Below, piece after piece: positions 21,966 to 29,152 of a DNA stretch of 34,058 nt; the first letter of the stretch is position 1, and every line of letters starts with the position of its first letter. A program made the position numbers and the translations under genes. Origin of the DNA: Candidatus Altarchaeota archaeon (GTDB lineage Archaea; Altiarchaeota; Altiarchaeia; IMC4; QMZM01); the NCBI GenBank assembly GCA_030633595.1, contig DAOVSE010000002.1, positions 1-34,058 of the forward strand, in the 5' to 3' direction. The notes beneath the pieces were generated by a model, which searched no databases, was not told the origin of the DNA, and saw only the letters and a list, made by a program, of their open reading frames with translations.

Positions 21966-22007
21966 AAAAACCCGAGACTTCTGGGATTACTTAAGAAGTT
22001 AGTATAG
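21966..22007 (+). pseudogene. Orphan 3' tail of a geranylgeranyl reductase gene
   Basis: Fourteen codons, KNPRLLGLLKKLV plus a TAG stop, mirror the KHPRLLGLLKNFV end of the reductase at 17520. Over the last 37 nt, 34 bases match (18653-18689 against 21971-22007). There is no upstream reductase sequence beyond a few weakly matching bases. It is either the last scrap of a lost paralogue or a duplicated gene end displaced 3.3 kb by DNA now holding the rubredoxin, phasin-like, kinase and glycosyltransferase genes. Confidence 0.8.
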
Positions 22008-22107
22008 TGGCGGCTGTCACCCACTTGACTACTTCTGTTTACTATAACCATAGAGACAGAAAAGGTTTAATATCTTTTTAATCTCCCGCACAAAATATAT
22101 ATCCAAG

Positions 22108-23190
22108 ATGACAGGTAGTGTAGCCAAAAGAGATAAGCGTTACTGGTTGGTCTTCGGGATCATATCGGTGGGTCTTTTGTTGTACATGATTTTTCCCTTC
22201 ATTGACGTAATCATTTATGGCATCTTCATTTATTATATCACAAGGCCGGTCTATGAGCGCATTAATAATAGAATATGTAGTAAGAATATCTCCGCTACAC
22301 TCGCCCTTATCATTTTCGTCCTTCCGGTGATACTAATTCTTGTATATGCGATCAGTGTAGCCTCCCATGAATTGATGAGGTTCCTTGAGGGGGTAGATTA
22401 CACGATTCCAAGCGAATATTATCTGGGCAATATATTAGAGGAATTGAGCTACTTGGGTCAAAAAATGACGCCCCAGCAGATCTGGGAATTGATAATAACG
22501 AACAAAGATCTCACAGGCCTTCTAATCCTGCCACTGGAAAGCCTAGCTAAGCCGTTAGAAAGCTTAGTTAATCTGGGTTTGAAGCTATTCTTTATGTTTA
22601 CAATAGGATTCTATCTACTAAAGGATGGTAAAAGGCTCAGGGAATGGCTCCTTGGATCATCCCTTAAAGTGGATAATGAACTTTCTAAAAGATTCCTTGA
22701 CTCCGTAGACAAAGATCTCCACAGAATCTTCTTCAGCAACATCCTTATCGCGATGCTTACCTCAACGATAGGAATCACCCTGTTCTATATACTGAATCTC
22801 CTCGCACCAGAACATCTTGCAATCCCCTACCCATTTCTCATGGGATTACTATGTGGAATAGCAATATTCATCCCGGCGATAGGCATAAAGATTGTCTTGG
22901 TTCCACTGTACATCTACATTATAGCCCAGGCGTTCCTGAGCGGTATATTGCTCAGTTCATTAGGGTTCATTTTGATTTCCATAGTCTTGGTCTTTCTGTT
23001 TGTCGATATTTCCCCGGACATAGTCTTAAGACCGATCATAAGCTCCAGAGTTATTCACCCTGGTGTGATAATCCTTTCTTATCTATTTGGAGTTATGGTA
23101 TTTGGTTTCGTTGGGCTGTTCCTAGGACCCATGATAGTCGTTGTAGTAACAAATTTTATGGCAATTGTTTTCCCCAGGATACATAATTAG
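22108..23190 (+). CDS. AI-2E family (PerM-type) membrane protein
   Basis: A 360-residue transporter-like protein with about eight hydrophobic helices and the family pattern: FPFIDVIIYGIFIYYITRPVYERI near the N-terminus, a central soluble stretch, then GFYLLKDGKRLREWL, the Gly/Pro-rich LLCGIAIFIPAIGIKIVLVPLY, and the C-terminal SRVIHPGVIILSYLFGVMVFGFVGLFLGPMI. The substrate differs across the family (autoinducer-2, Na+/H+ or unknown), so none is assigned. A TATA-like TTTAATATC lies about 40 nt upstream (near 22067). Confidence 0.9.
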   Translation: MTGSVAKRDKRYWLVFGIISVGLLLYMIFPFIDVIIYGIFIYYITRPVYERINNRICSKNISATLALIIFVLPVILILVYAISVASHELMRFLEGVDYTIPSEYYLGNILEELSYLGQKMTPQQIWELIITNKDLTGLLILPLESLAKPLESLVNLGLKLFFMFTIGFYLLKDGKRLREWLLGSSLKVDNELSKRFLDSVDKDLHRIFFSNILIAMLTSTIGITLFYILNLLAPEHLAIPYPFLMGLLCGIAIFIPAIGIKIVLVPLYIYIIAQAFLSGILLSSLGFILISIVLVFLFVDISPDIVLRPIISSRVIHPGVIILSYLFGVMVFGFVGLFLGPMIVVVVTNFMAIVFPRIHN

Positions 23191-23229
23191 CTCTGTTTTA
23201 TTTACGCTAATTCAAATTTTTAACCCAGA

Positions 23230-23412
23230 ATGGCTTCGTTCAACTTGGTTAGGAAAACCGAAAGCCTGTGTCCCAAAGGGAATTTTGATGTTGAAAGAGT
23301 AGAGAGGTACGTCATACACTACCCCCTACCTGACGGCAAAATAGTACCCTTTTGCCCCTACAACAATATCCATAGAAGAGAGCTTAAAAGGAAATACTCA
23401 GTACCTATGTAA
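23230..23412 (+). CDS. Small conserved-looking hypothetical protein
   Basis: A 60-residue protein starting MASFNLVRKTESLCPKGNFD and ending LKRKYSVPM. It has Cys-Pro at two places (LCPKG, FCPYNN) and a central RYVIHYPLPDGKIVPF segment. No known family is recognised. It lacks a Shine-Dalgarno and follows AT-rich sequence (TTTTTAACCC) by about 10 nt, so it could be leaderless. The coding frame contains no rare features, and the gap it fills suggests it is real. Confidence 0.55.
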   Translation: MASFNLVRKTESLCPKGNFDVERVERYVIHYPLPDGKIVPFCPYNNIHRRELKRKYSVPM

Positions 23413-23461
23413 ATGAATTAAAAACCCTGGTTCTAATAATTAAAACCATAGAATGGTCAAA

Positions 23462-23490
23462 AAGGAAAATCTCTCAGAGTGGTATCACAA
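23462..23490 (+). repeat. 29-nt direct repeat, upstream copy
   Basis: Identical over 29 nt to 23583-23611 (period 121 nt). It starts AAGGAAAATCTCTCAGAG and ends GTATCACAA. The two copies bracket a 92-nt insert containing two stem-loops. Confidence 0.9.
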
Positions 23491-23551
23491 CAGCCTTTTC
23501 TTTAGAAAAGAAAACGCTGGCGAAAAGAAAGGGAAATCACTTCGTGATTTC
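23491..23551 (+). repeat. Paired stem-loops inserted in proS 5' region
   Basis: Stem-loop A: CTTTTC (23494-23499) pairs with GAAAAG (23504-23509), with outer CAGC (23491-23494) and GCTG (23516-23519) arms that can also pair. Stem-loop B: GAAATCAC (23533-23540)/GTGATTTC (23544-23551) around TTC. They occupy the segment between the two 29-nt repeats, 22 nt before the proS ATG. Confidence 0.7.
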
Positions 23552-23573
23552 TATCAAATGAGGTGAAAAACAA

Positions 23574-24968
23574 ATGCCTGCTAAGGAAAATCTCTCAGAG
23601 TGGTATCACAAGATTCTTGATGATGCTGAGATCGTAGATTCCAGATATCCGATAAAGGGTATGCCGGTCTATAGAAAGTGGGGCCTGTTCATCATCAGGG
23701 AGATGCAGAGATATCTTGAAAAGATGTTGGATGAGAGCGGTCACGAACCAACACTTTTTCCGGTTCTAATCTCAGAGGATACATTAGGGAAGGAAACGAA
23801 GCACATAACCGGCTTTGAGGAACAGGTGTTCTGGGTAACTCATGCAGGAACCAATGAACTGGAAAGAAGACTTGCGTTGAGGCCCACATCAGAAACCCCC
23901 ATCTACGAGATGTTCAAGCTCTGGATCAGATCACACACAGATTTACCTTTAAAGGTTTATCAGAGCTGTACGGTCTACAGATATGAGACAAAACATACCA
24001 GGCCTTTAATTCGTGGTAGAGAATTCCTCTGGAACGAGGGTCACTCCGCCCATGTAGATAAGAAAGATGTCAAAAGAAATATAAAAGAGATTCAGAAGAT
24101 CTACAGTAAATTGATTAAAGAGCTACTATGCATCTCCTTTGTCATAAATAAAAGACCAGAGTGGGACCGCTTTCCCGGCGCAGTTGACACCTATGCATTC
24201 GATACGCTGATGCCAGACGGAAAAACCCTACAAATAGCAACCATGCACAATCTTGGGCAGAATTTCTCCAGGGTCTTTGAAATCACATATGAAACCGAGA
24301 CAGGGGGGCATGAACATGTCTACCAGACCTCCTACGGCCCCAGCTTCGGTAGACTCCTGGCAGCTGTAATCTGCATCCATGGAGATGATAAAGGCCTTAT
24401 TTTACCCCCGAGGATCGCCCCACTGCAGGTAATAATCATCCCGATAGTCTTCAAGGAGTCGGACACAGGAAAAATTATGAAATATGCAGAAGAGGCCAAA
24501 GAGAGATTAAACTCCCTTGGCATACGGGCGGAGATAGATAGTGGAGAAGAAAGACCAGGCGCAAAGTTCTATCACTGGGAGATGAAGGGCGTTCCCCTAA
24601 GGCTAGAAATAGGCCCAAGGGATCTGAAAGAAAAGAAGATAACCGTAGTGAGACGTGATACTGGGGAGAAATCACAGATAAAATTTGGGGAAATCGACAG
24701 GATTGAAAAGATATTCGATGACATCTCCGAGAGTTTAAGGAAAAGGGCAGAAGGGAAATTTGAAGGGAGATTATTCAAGGTCAATAAACTAAAAGATGTT
24801 GAAAAGTACGTGGGTAGGGGTATTATCAGCCTGGGTTGGTGTAACAAAAAAGAGTGCGCCGAACGGATTGAGGAACATGCCGACATTCTATGCTCCGATG
24901 AAAATCCAATGAAATGCATAATCTGCAACGGCCCCGGAAGGGAGGTAAGAATTGCTAGGACGTATTGA
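23574..24968 (+). CDS. proS: Prolyl-tRNA synthetase, archaeal/eukaryotic type
   Basis: A 464-residue class II synthetase that charges tRNA-Pro. It has RPTSETPIYEMF (motif 2 region with the Pro-binding Thr/Glu), RGREFLWNEGHSAH, the GPSFGRLLAAVICIHGDDKGLILPPRIAP motif 3 block, an anticodon-binding domain, and a C-terminal zinc-like region with Cys pairs (WCNKKEC, KCIICNG) ending in Tyr. No bacterial editing insertion is present. The ATG at 23574 has AGGTGA 8 nt upstream. Codons 4-13 are copied upstream (23462-23490), and the residues before them, MPA, come from the inserted DNA; the ancestral N-terminus was probably MVKKENL. Confidence 0.96.
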   Translation: MPAKENLSEWYHKILDDAEIVDSRYPIKGMPVYRKWGLFIIREMQRYLEKMLDESGHEPTLFPVLISEDTLGKETKHITGFEEQVFWVTHAGTNELERRLALRPTSETPIYEMFKLWIRSHTDLPLKVYQSCTVYRYETKHTRPLIRGREFLWNEGHSAHVDKKDVKRNIKEIQKIYSKLIKELLCISFVINKRPEWDRFPGAVDTYAFDTLMPDGKTLQIATMHNLGQNFSRVFEITYETETGGHEHVYQTSYGPSFGRLLAAVICIHGDDKGLILPPRIAPLQVIIIPIVFKESDTGKIMKYAEEAKERLNSLGIRAEIDSGEERPGAKFYHWEMKGVPLRLEIGPRDLKEKKITVVRRDTGEKSQIKFGEIDRIEKIFDDISESLRKRAEGKFEGRLFKVNKLKDVEKYVGRGIISLGWCNKKECAERIEEHADILCSDENPMKCIICNGPGREVRIARTY

Positions 24969-25048
24969 GGGGGGGGTGTCATATTCACATTTATATTCAC
25001 AGTTATATACATATTTATATACATAATCGAAAATATTAGATTATAAAA

Positions 25049-25216
25049 ATGCCTGTTATGAAGAGGAAACAAATGGAAGGCCCCTCAGGAGGGGCTGGTT
25101 TAATTCGCTATTTCGATGTTGATGAGGGCGGTCCAAAGCTTGACCCGAAGCTCGTGATCAGCATCGTTGTCGCGATAATAATTCTGGAGATAATGTCTGC
25201 AGTTCTGCTCGGTTAG
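25049..25216 (+). CDS. Sec61 beta-type translocon subunit
   Basis: A 55-residue small subunit of the archaeal protein-conducting channel. It has a cytosolic N-terminus (MPVMKRKQMEGPSGGAGLIRYFDV), the conserved DEGGPKLDPKLV stretch just before the membrane, and one C-terminal helix (VISIVVAIIILEIMSAVLLG). The start at 25049 follows AT-rich promoter-like sequence (ATATACATATTTATATACAT) with no Shine-Dalgarno. It is followed after the stop by a short stem-loop and T-run. The SRP RNA on the minus strand just downstream is a functional neighbour: both serve membrane targeting. Confidence 0.93.
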   Translation: MPVMKRKQMEGPSGGAGLIRYFDVDEGGPKLDPKLVISIVVAIIILEIMSAVLLG

Positions 25217-25237
25217 ATTCACTTCGTGAATTTTTAT
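25215..25237 (+). terminator. Stem-loop and T-run after the Sec61 beta gene
   Basis: AGATTCAC (25215-25222) pairs with GTGAATTT (25226-25233) around TTC with one wobble, and the T-run TTTTT ends near 25235. Its TTC loop and TCAC/GTGA core match the proS stem-loop at 23533. It likely ends the Sec61 beta message, though archaea mainly need only the T-run. Confidence 0.55.
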
Positions 25238-25315
25238 GGTTTGTGTTTTAGTCGGTCACAAGTTGTGGCGTGCACCAGCGCTTAGTTACACTTAACAAAA
25301 ATTAGATTCTATGCA

Positions 25316-25383
25316 GTGTCATCGAGTGAGCGTAGCGAACGAAGATGGCACCTGTTTTGATCAAACTTTTCTTAAAAGTTTGA
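25316..25383 (-). repeat. Paired stem-loops at the SRP RNA 3' end
   Basis: Stem-loop A: GTGTCATC (25316-25323)/GATGGCAC (25344-25351) around the 20-nt loop 25324-25343, whose reverse complement contains TTCGCTACGCTC, the loop of the 13646 element less one base. Stem-loop B: TCAAACTTTT (25361-25370)/AAAAGTTTGA (25374-25383) around CTT. Stem B ends 1 nt from the SRP RNA 3' end. The rest of 25234-25315 shows nothing recognisable. Confidence 0.75.
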
Positions 25384-25384
25384 T

Positions 25385-25657
25385 GGTGAACGCGTCCGGA
25401 AGTGGAAATATCTCCAGGATACTGGCTGCCTGAGTTCCTTCTCGTTTCCGCTACCCCACCAGCACCACTCTTTATAGTTAGGGCTGCTCCCGCCAAGGCC
25501 TGACCCGATTCCTACAGAGAGCGATCCGGCGAGACGAAAATTCATAGTTGAAAACCCAGACCAATACCCAGTTGATAGATCGCCTCCCAGACTTCGACCT
25601 CCCCGTAAGGACGATTTGAGATTACAGAGAACGCCCAACCCTCCGGCCTAGTTCACC
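25385..25657 (-). ncRNA. SRP RNA (7S RNA), archaeal type
   Basis: Reading the minus strand, the 5' part has the archaeal Alu-domain sequence CTAGGCCGGAGGGTTGGGCG followed by TCTCTGTAATCTC, which contains the UGUAAU turn. The S domain has the diagnostic helix-8 core GTCAGGCC...GGGAGCAGCC that binds SRP54. The ends pair (GGTGAAC with GTTCACC), setting about 273 nt, near the normal archaeal length. The apex of helix 8 reads CCTTGGCGGG, so the tetraloop is not the common GGAA. An AT-rich box (about 25690-25705, minus strand GAATTTTAAGG) lies upstream as promoter. The RNA works with SRP54 and SRP19 to target proteins to the Sec channel. Confidence 0.9.
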
Positions 25658-25727
25658 GTTAGAATATGGAATTTTATAGCTAAATATTGAAAAACCCTTA
25701 AAATTCGTTCAGAATAGCCTCGAAATC

Positions 25728-25743
25728 TATCATATATTTATAT
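25728..25743 (+). promoter_or_regulatory. TATA-like box for ftsZ
   Basis: TCATATATTTATATGC lies about 45-60 nt before the ftsZ ATG at 25787. The leader (TATTGTTATCTATAATTG) has no obvious Shine-Dalgarno. Confidence 0.4.
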
Positions 25744-25786
25744 GCGAAAAGACTATATTGTTATCTATAATTGTAATTAATCGAGA

Positions 25787-26875
25787 ATGGATTCTATAGT
25801 CAATGCTGCGGTACAGCACGGACGGTTGGAGAGGAGGATTAATGATGAATTTGAGGGAGTTGATCATCTTAAAATTGTGGTCCTTGGTTCTGGGGGAGCA
25901 GGGAACAATACAGTGAACAGATTACAGCATATTGGTATAGATGGAGCAGAGTTGATGGCAGCAAATACTGATAAGCAGGATTTAAAGAAATTAGATGGAA
26001 ATATTACGAAGATTATGATCGGTGCGAAGCTGATGCGCGGTTTGGGAGCGGGAGGTTTCCCGGAGCTTGGGGAGAAAGCCGCTGAAGCGAGCCGTCACGA
26101 GATTGCAGATTTACTGGCAAACACCCATCTTTTATTTTTAACAGCGGGAATGGGCGGCGGAACCGGAACGGGTTCTGTACCCGTTATTGCAGAAATTGCC
26201 AAGGAGGAGGGAGCAATAGTCGTAGCAATTGTGACATTCCCATTTGAGCTTGAGAGGGCAAGACTGGACAAAGCAAGGAGTGGTATTGAAAAATTAAGAA
26301 AGGTCGCTGATACAGTAATAATAATAGATAACAATAAACTGGTAGAATATGTCCCTAATTTGCCACTGGATAAGGCCTTTTCCGTAGCGGATGAGGTCGT
26401 TGCCAGAGCAGTTAAGGGTATTACTGAAACGATAATGGAACCGAGTTTGGTAAATCTCGATTTTGCCGATATAAAGGCGGTACTCGACAGAGGGGAGGTA
26501 GCGGTTATATCTGTGGGGGATGGAGAGGGTCCCGACAGGGTGGAGAAAGCGGTTGAAAATACCCTGAAACAGCCCTTGCTTGATGTTGACTACAGTGATG
26601 CCTCTGGAGCCCTGATCCATATCACTGGTGGAGAGGATATGACCCTGGGAGAAGCAAACAGAGTCGGACAAATGATAACCAGGGAGCTTCAACCAGAAGC
26701 AACAGTAACGTGGGGCTCAAGAGTAGATCCAGCATTGCATGATAAGATAGAGGTAATTGCCATAATAACGGGTGTGAAGTCCCCAAACATACTCGGTTTA
26801 GGAAAATCAACTGGCGGTGCATTTGTGTATACTGAGGAGTTTCATAACTGGGCAGGCGGCATAAACGAGATCTGA
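25787..26875 (+). CDS. ftsZ: Cell division GTPase FtsZ
   Basis: A 362-residue tubulin-fold GTPase that forms the division ring. It has [13 protein letters not shown] near residue 34, the tubulin signature GGGTGTGS (123-130), [17 protein letters not shown] for the guanine-contact region, and the T7 loop NLDFADIK (223-230) with the catalytic Asp residues. The C-terminal domain ends [16 protein letters not shown], with no long linker or bacterial-style tail peptide. The archaeal FtsZ1 group is the likely home. Its stop is 1 nt from the convergent flavodoxin-like gene, leaving almost no room for a separate terminator. Confidence 0.97.
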   Translation: MDSIVNAAVQHGRLERRINDEFEGVDHLKIVVLGSGGAGNNTVNRLQHIGIDGAELMAANTDKQDLKKLDGNITKIMIGAKLMRGLGAGGFPELGEKAAEASRHEIADLLANTHLLFLTAGMGGGTGTGSVPVIAEIAKEEGAIVVAIVTFPFELERARLDKARSGIEKLRKVADTVIIIDNNKLVEYVPNLPLDKAFSVADEVVARAVKGITETIMEPSLVNLDFADIKAVLDRGEVAVISVGDGEGPDRVEKAVENTLKQPLLDVDYSDASGALIHITGGEDMTLGEANRVGQMITRELQPEATVTWGSRVDPALHDKIEVIAIITGVKSPNILGLGKSTGGAFVYTEEFHNWAGGINEI

Positions 26876-26876
26876 A

Positions 26877-27428
26877 TTACTTTTTCATCTCTTTCGTAAC
26901 ATCAAACACCCTGATGGCGAGGTTTTCAACTGTAGAAATGCCCAGATCGTCTTTCAGAACATCCCCGGGAGTTCTGCCGACTGCAATTCCGCCGAAGTGA
27001 GCGGTTTTTTTATCTGAAACAACAATCATCTCATGCAGTAACATCCAGTTATGTATCTGCGTACAAACATGTTCCTGTCCGCCATTCCTGCTCCCGCCCA
27101 CTGCGATAGCACCACCGACCTTTCCGGATAACCTGTAATTGCCCCTTCTAAGAGGAAAGGTTCTGTCGAAGAGGGATTTCAATTTTCCGGAAACCGAGGC
27201 AAAATATGTCGGAGACCCAATTATGATAGCATCTGCAGACTTCATTGCATCGAGAATTTCATCGACATCATCTTCTGTAGATTCCAGCCAGTAATTAATC
27301 TTTTTCTCAGCTAATGAAACAAAAGCTGTCTCTGCGCCCCTTTTCTTGCATATGTCAAGAGCCCTTCTGATTAGGATCTCCGTATTTCCTCCTTTCCTGG
27401 AAGACCCACTTATACCGAGAATTTTCAC
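26877..27428 (-). CDS. Flavodoxin-like NAD(P)H-dependent FMN reductase family protein
   Basis: A 183-residue protein with the flavodoxin fold. ILGISGSSRKGGNTEILI is the phosphate loop for FMN, IIIGSPTYFASVSGKLKSLFDR binds the flavin ring, and GAIAVGGSRNGGQEHVC is the second loop. The archaeal iron-sulfur flavoproteins in this family carry a four-Cys motif after the second strand; here that stretch reads SLAEKKINYWLESTEDD with no Cys, so no cluster is expected. It is the last gene of an apparent TFE, HD, flavodoxin operon (9 nt after the HD gene). The substrate is unknown. Confidence 0.87.
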   Translation of the reverse strand: MKILGISGSSRKGGNTEILIRRALDICKKRGAETAFVSLAEKKINYWLESTEDDVDEILDAMKSADAIIIGSPTYFASVSGKLKSLFDRTFPLRRGNYRLSGKVGGAIAVGGSRNGGQEHVCTQIHNWMLLHEMIVVSDKKTAHFGGIAVGRTPGDVLKDDLGISTVENLAIRVFDVTKEMKK

Positions 27429-27437
27429 ATATATGAT

Positions 27438-27965
27438 TTAGGAAAGTGAGTTTATAAGATTATTCAGATCCAGTATGCGTTTGACTGCTGGATGCCCTTC
27501 ACCCAATTCTTTTTTGATTCTCTCTATTGTCGTTTCTATCGGAACTACCGATGATTCCTCAATGAGATTATCTGCGTGAGCTACCACCTTTTCCTCCAGT
27601 GTTTCTGGCAGATAGTCCCCCTCTGGAAGTCCAAGGGATTTGGCCTCCTCCCTTGTTAAGCCAGCACCTATATGTGTTTCACAAACCCTCGCGAATTTTT
27701 CAAGTTTCAGCCTTCTCAGGATCCTTGCACCCTCGATGCCGTGTCTAATTCCGTGAGTTTTGCATCTTCCAATATCGTGGAGTAATGCGGCAATTTCTAC
27801 AAAATCTACATCGATCTCGTAACCATTATCCCTTATTTTTTGAGCAATCTCTTTGGCAAATTTAGAAACAGCGAGCATATGGGATATGACCCGTTCATCA
27901 CAGCCCTCTTCCCGTAAAAGTGACAAAGCCTCAGACCGACCTAAGGAAATTGTTGATCTTTGCAA
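27438..27965 (-). CDS. HD-domain phosphohydrolase-like protein
   Basis: A 175-residue HD-superfamily protein with MLAVSKFAKEIAQKI containing the first ligand region, the paired LLHDIG motif (HD), RHGIEGARIL with a following His, CETHIGAGLTREE, and VAHADNLIE giving the terminal Asp. The spacing matches the archaeal TIGR00295-like HDIG group. The substrate is probably a nucleotide or other phosphoester; none is assigned. The frame opens with TTG at 27965, inside the last 35 nt of the TFE gene. The overlap is long but no better start is seen before the domain. Confidence 0.82.
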   Translation of the reverse strand: MQRSTISLGRSEALSLLREEGCDERVISHMLAVSKFAKEIAQKIRDNGYEIDVDFVEIAALLHDIGRCKTHGIRHGIEGARILRRLKLEKFARVCETHIGAGLTREEAKSLGLPEGDYLPETLEEKVVAHADNLIEESSVVPIETTIERIKKELGEGHPAVKRILDLNNLINSLS

Positions 27966-28419
27966 TTTCAGTCTCTATCTCACTGATCTCTTTGGAATTA
28001 TCAAAGGCTAGATAAGGTTCATTGCACTCAGGGCATATAAAATCGGTATTTGTTGCCTTTTCAAAAGAAACCCGCGAACACGAACACTTGAAGATCATAC
28101 CGTTTTTCTCCTCGTTCAGCGTCTGATAAAGACCGTCTAGCCTGTTTTGCAGATAATTATTGATATATTCCATCACCTTATTGTCACGCTTTTTCCAGAG
28201 GTAGGTATACCAGCCAGTCTTCTTATTTTTTGTACGCTCATATTCTACCAGGCTTTTAACATGTAGATCATTTAGAAGGGTTCTAACAATCGTTTCCTTA
28301 ACGTTCAATTCAGCTGCTAGTTCTTCATCGCGTTTTGGTTCAGAAAGTTTTTCTATAACGGTGACGTGATCCTTACTCATAGATTCAGCCAAGATATTAA
28401 CTAGTAATTCATTGTCCAT
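27931..28419 (-). CDS. tfe: Transcription factor E, alpha subunit (TFE)
   Basis: A 162-residue general transcription factor that helps open the promoter with RNA polymerase. The N-terminal winged helix (about 1-80) includes SKDHVTVIEKLSEPKRDEELAAELNVKETIVRTLLNDL. A C-terminal zinc ribbon (about 110-140) reads IFKCSCSRVSFEKATNTDFICPECNEPYL. The second knuckle is a normal CPEC; the first reads CSC where most have CPxC, so zinc geometry may be altered or weakened. The ATG at 28419 (MDNELL) is preferred; a GTG at 28434 is in frame. It overlaps the HD gene by 35 nt and heads the operon. Confidence 0.9.
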   Translation of the reverse strand: MDNELLVNILAESMSKDHVTVIEKLSEPKRDEELAAELNVKETIVRTLLNDLHVKSLVEYERTKNKKTGWYTYLWKKRDNKVMEYINNYLQNRLDGLYQTLNEEKNGMIFKCSCSRVSFEKATNTDFICPECNEPYLAFDNSKEISEIETEIAKINNFLRSV

Positions 28420-28470
28420 GTTAATCCCGCTCACCCCTCAACTTAATATATATAGATTGAGTGAATAAAT

Positions 28471-28950
28471 ATGCATATGTTCGAATATTTCTCAGAGATC
28501 GCAAATGATGTCATTGAGTCAAATGGGCTTTGGGGCATATTCATCATCGCAACCTTGGAATCCTTTATATTCCCTGTGCCTACTGCAATAATAATAACGG
28601 CCGGGACCGCTCTGAACTTGGATCCCTTCTCAGTTGTGATATTTGCAACAATTGGTTCGGTTATCGGTGCCGTAATTGGCTATTTTTTAGGCATGAAGGG
28701 AGGCAGACCCGCATTGATCTGGTTATTTGATGAGAAAAAGATCAATAAAGTCGATAGATTATTCGAAAAATACGGTGTTTATGCCATAGGAATTGCCGCC
28801 TTTACCCCCTTACCCTTTAAGATATTTACGATATCGGCAGGAGTTGCAAGGATGAACATCGTCGCTTTCATATTAGTTTCCATACCCTGCAGATTCCTGC
28901 AGTTTCTGCTCTTCGCTCTGTTCGGGAACTGGCTGTCTGGGTTTCTGTAG
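28471..28950 (+). CDS. VTT-domain (DedA/SNARE-associated) membrane protein
   Basis: A 159-residue protein with the VTT domain: FIIATLESFIFPVPTAIIITAGTAL (the E-x-x-x-P-x-P signature), a Gly-rich GSVIGAVIGYFLGMKGG, then RLFEKYGVYAIGIAAFTPLPFKIFTISAGVARM with the conserved FTPLPFK turn. About four to five hydrophobic segments. DedA-type proteins move lipid carriers across the membrane. A T-rich tandem repeat (28964) sits directly downstream as a probable terminator region. A near-leaderless start is likely, as AATATATATAG lies about 23 nt upstream. Confidence 0.92.
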   Translation: MHMFEYFSEIANDVIESNGLWGIFIIATLESFIFPVPTAIIITAGTALNLDPFSVVIFATIGSVIGAVIGYFLGMKGGRPALIWLFDEKKINKVDRLFEKYGVYAIGIAAFTPLPFKIFTISAGVARMNIVAFILVSIPCRFLQFLLFALFGNWLSGFL

Positions 28951-28963
28951 AAACTTTCATTAA

Positions 28964-29139
28964 TTTTTGGTCGAGGTTTTTTAAAGCTCGAACGTTGACG
29001 GAAAACCTGATTAAATTTTTGGTCGAGGTTTTTTAAAGCTCGATGACGGAAAACCTGATTAAATTTTTGGTCGAGGTTTTTTAAAGCTCGATGACGGAAA
29101 ACCTGATTAAATTTTTGGTCGAGGTTTTTTAAAGCTCGA
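28964..29139 (+). repeat. 48-bp tandem repeat between convergent genes
   Basis: Four copies (the last one partial) start at 28964, 29016, 29064 and 29112, so periods are 52, 48 and 48. The first unit has four extra bases (ACGT in CTCGAACGTTGACGG). Each unit has T5 then GGTCGAGG, T6, AAAGCTCGA and TGACGGAAAACCTGATT. Two stems compete: TCGAG/CTCGA and AGGTTTT/AAAACCT. On the plus strand every unit supplies two T-runs, so the array can end the DedA-type message before the convergent gene. Confidence 0.85.
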
Positions 29140-29152
29140 AATTCTATCAAAA

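Larger units (their letters stand above)
23453..23566 (+). pseudogene. Duplicated proS 5' end now forming a 37-codon upstream ORF
   Basis: ATG at 23453 opens MVKKENLSEWYH, the same first residues as ProRS (KENLSEWYH), then runs through inserted stem-loops to a TGA at 23564-23566. The 29 nt 23462-23490 are identical to 23583-23611 inside proS. The stop overlaps the Shine-Dalgarno (AGGTGA) of proS, so if translated it could couple to the real start. It is probably the original, leaderless proS start, cut off by insertion. Confidence 0.7.

Noticed and set aside
24969-25048. AT-rich TATATACAT repeats as an origin or iteron array
   Set aside because: Only two or three short imperfect copies directly upstream of the Sec61 beta gene; promoter sequence explains them.
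25302-25638. Short minus-strand protein frames
   Set aside because: They overlap the SRP RNA and stem-loop module, whose structure and family motifs explain the sequence.
28964-29139. CRISPR array
   Set aside because: Units are direct tandem repeats with no unique spacers, and no cas genes are present in the window.
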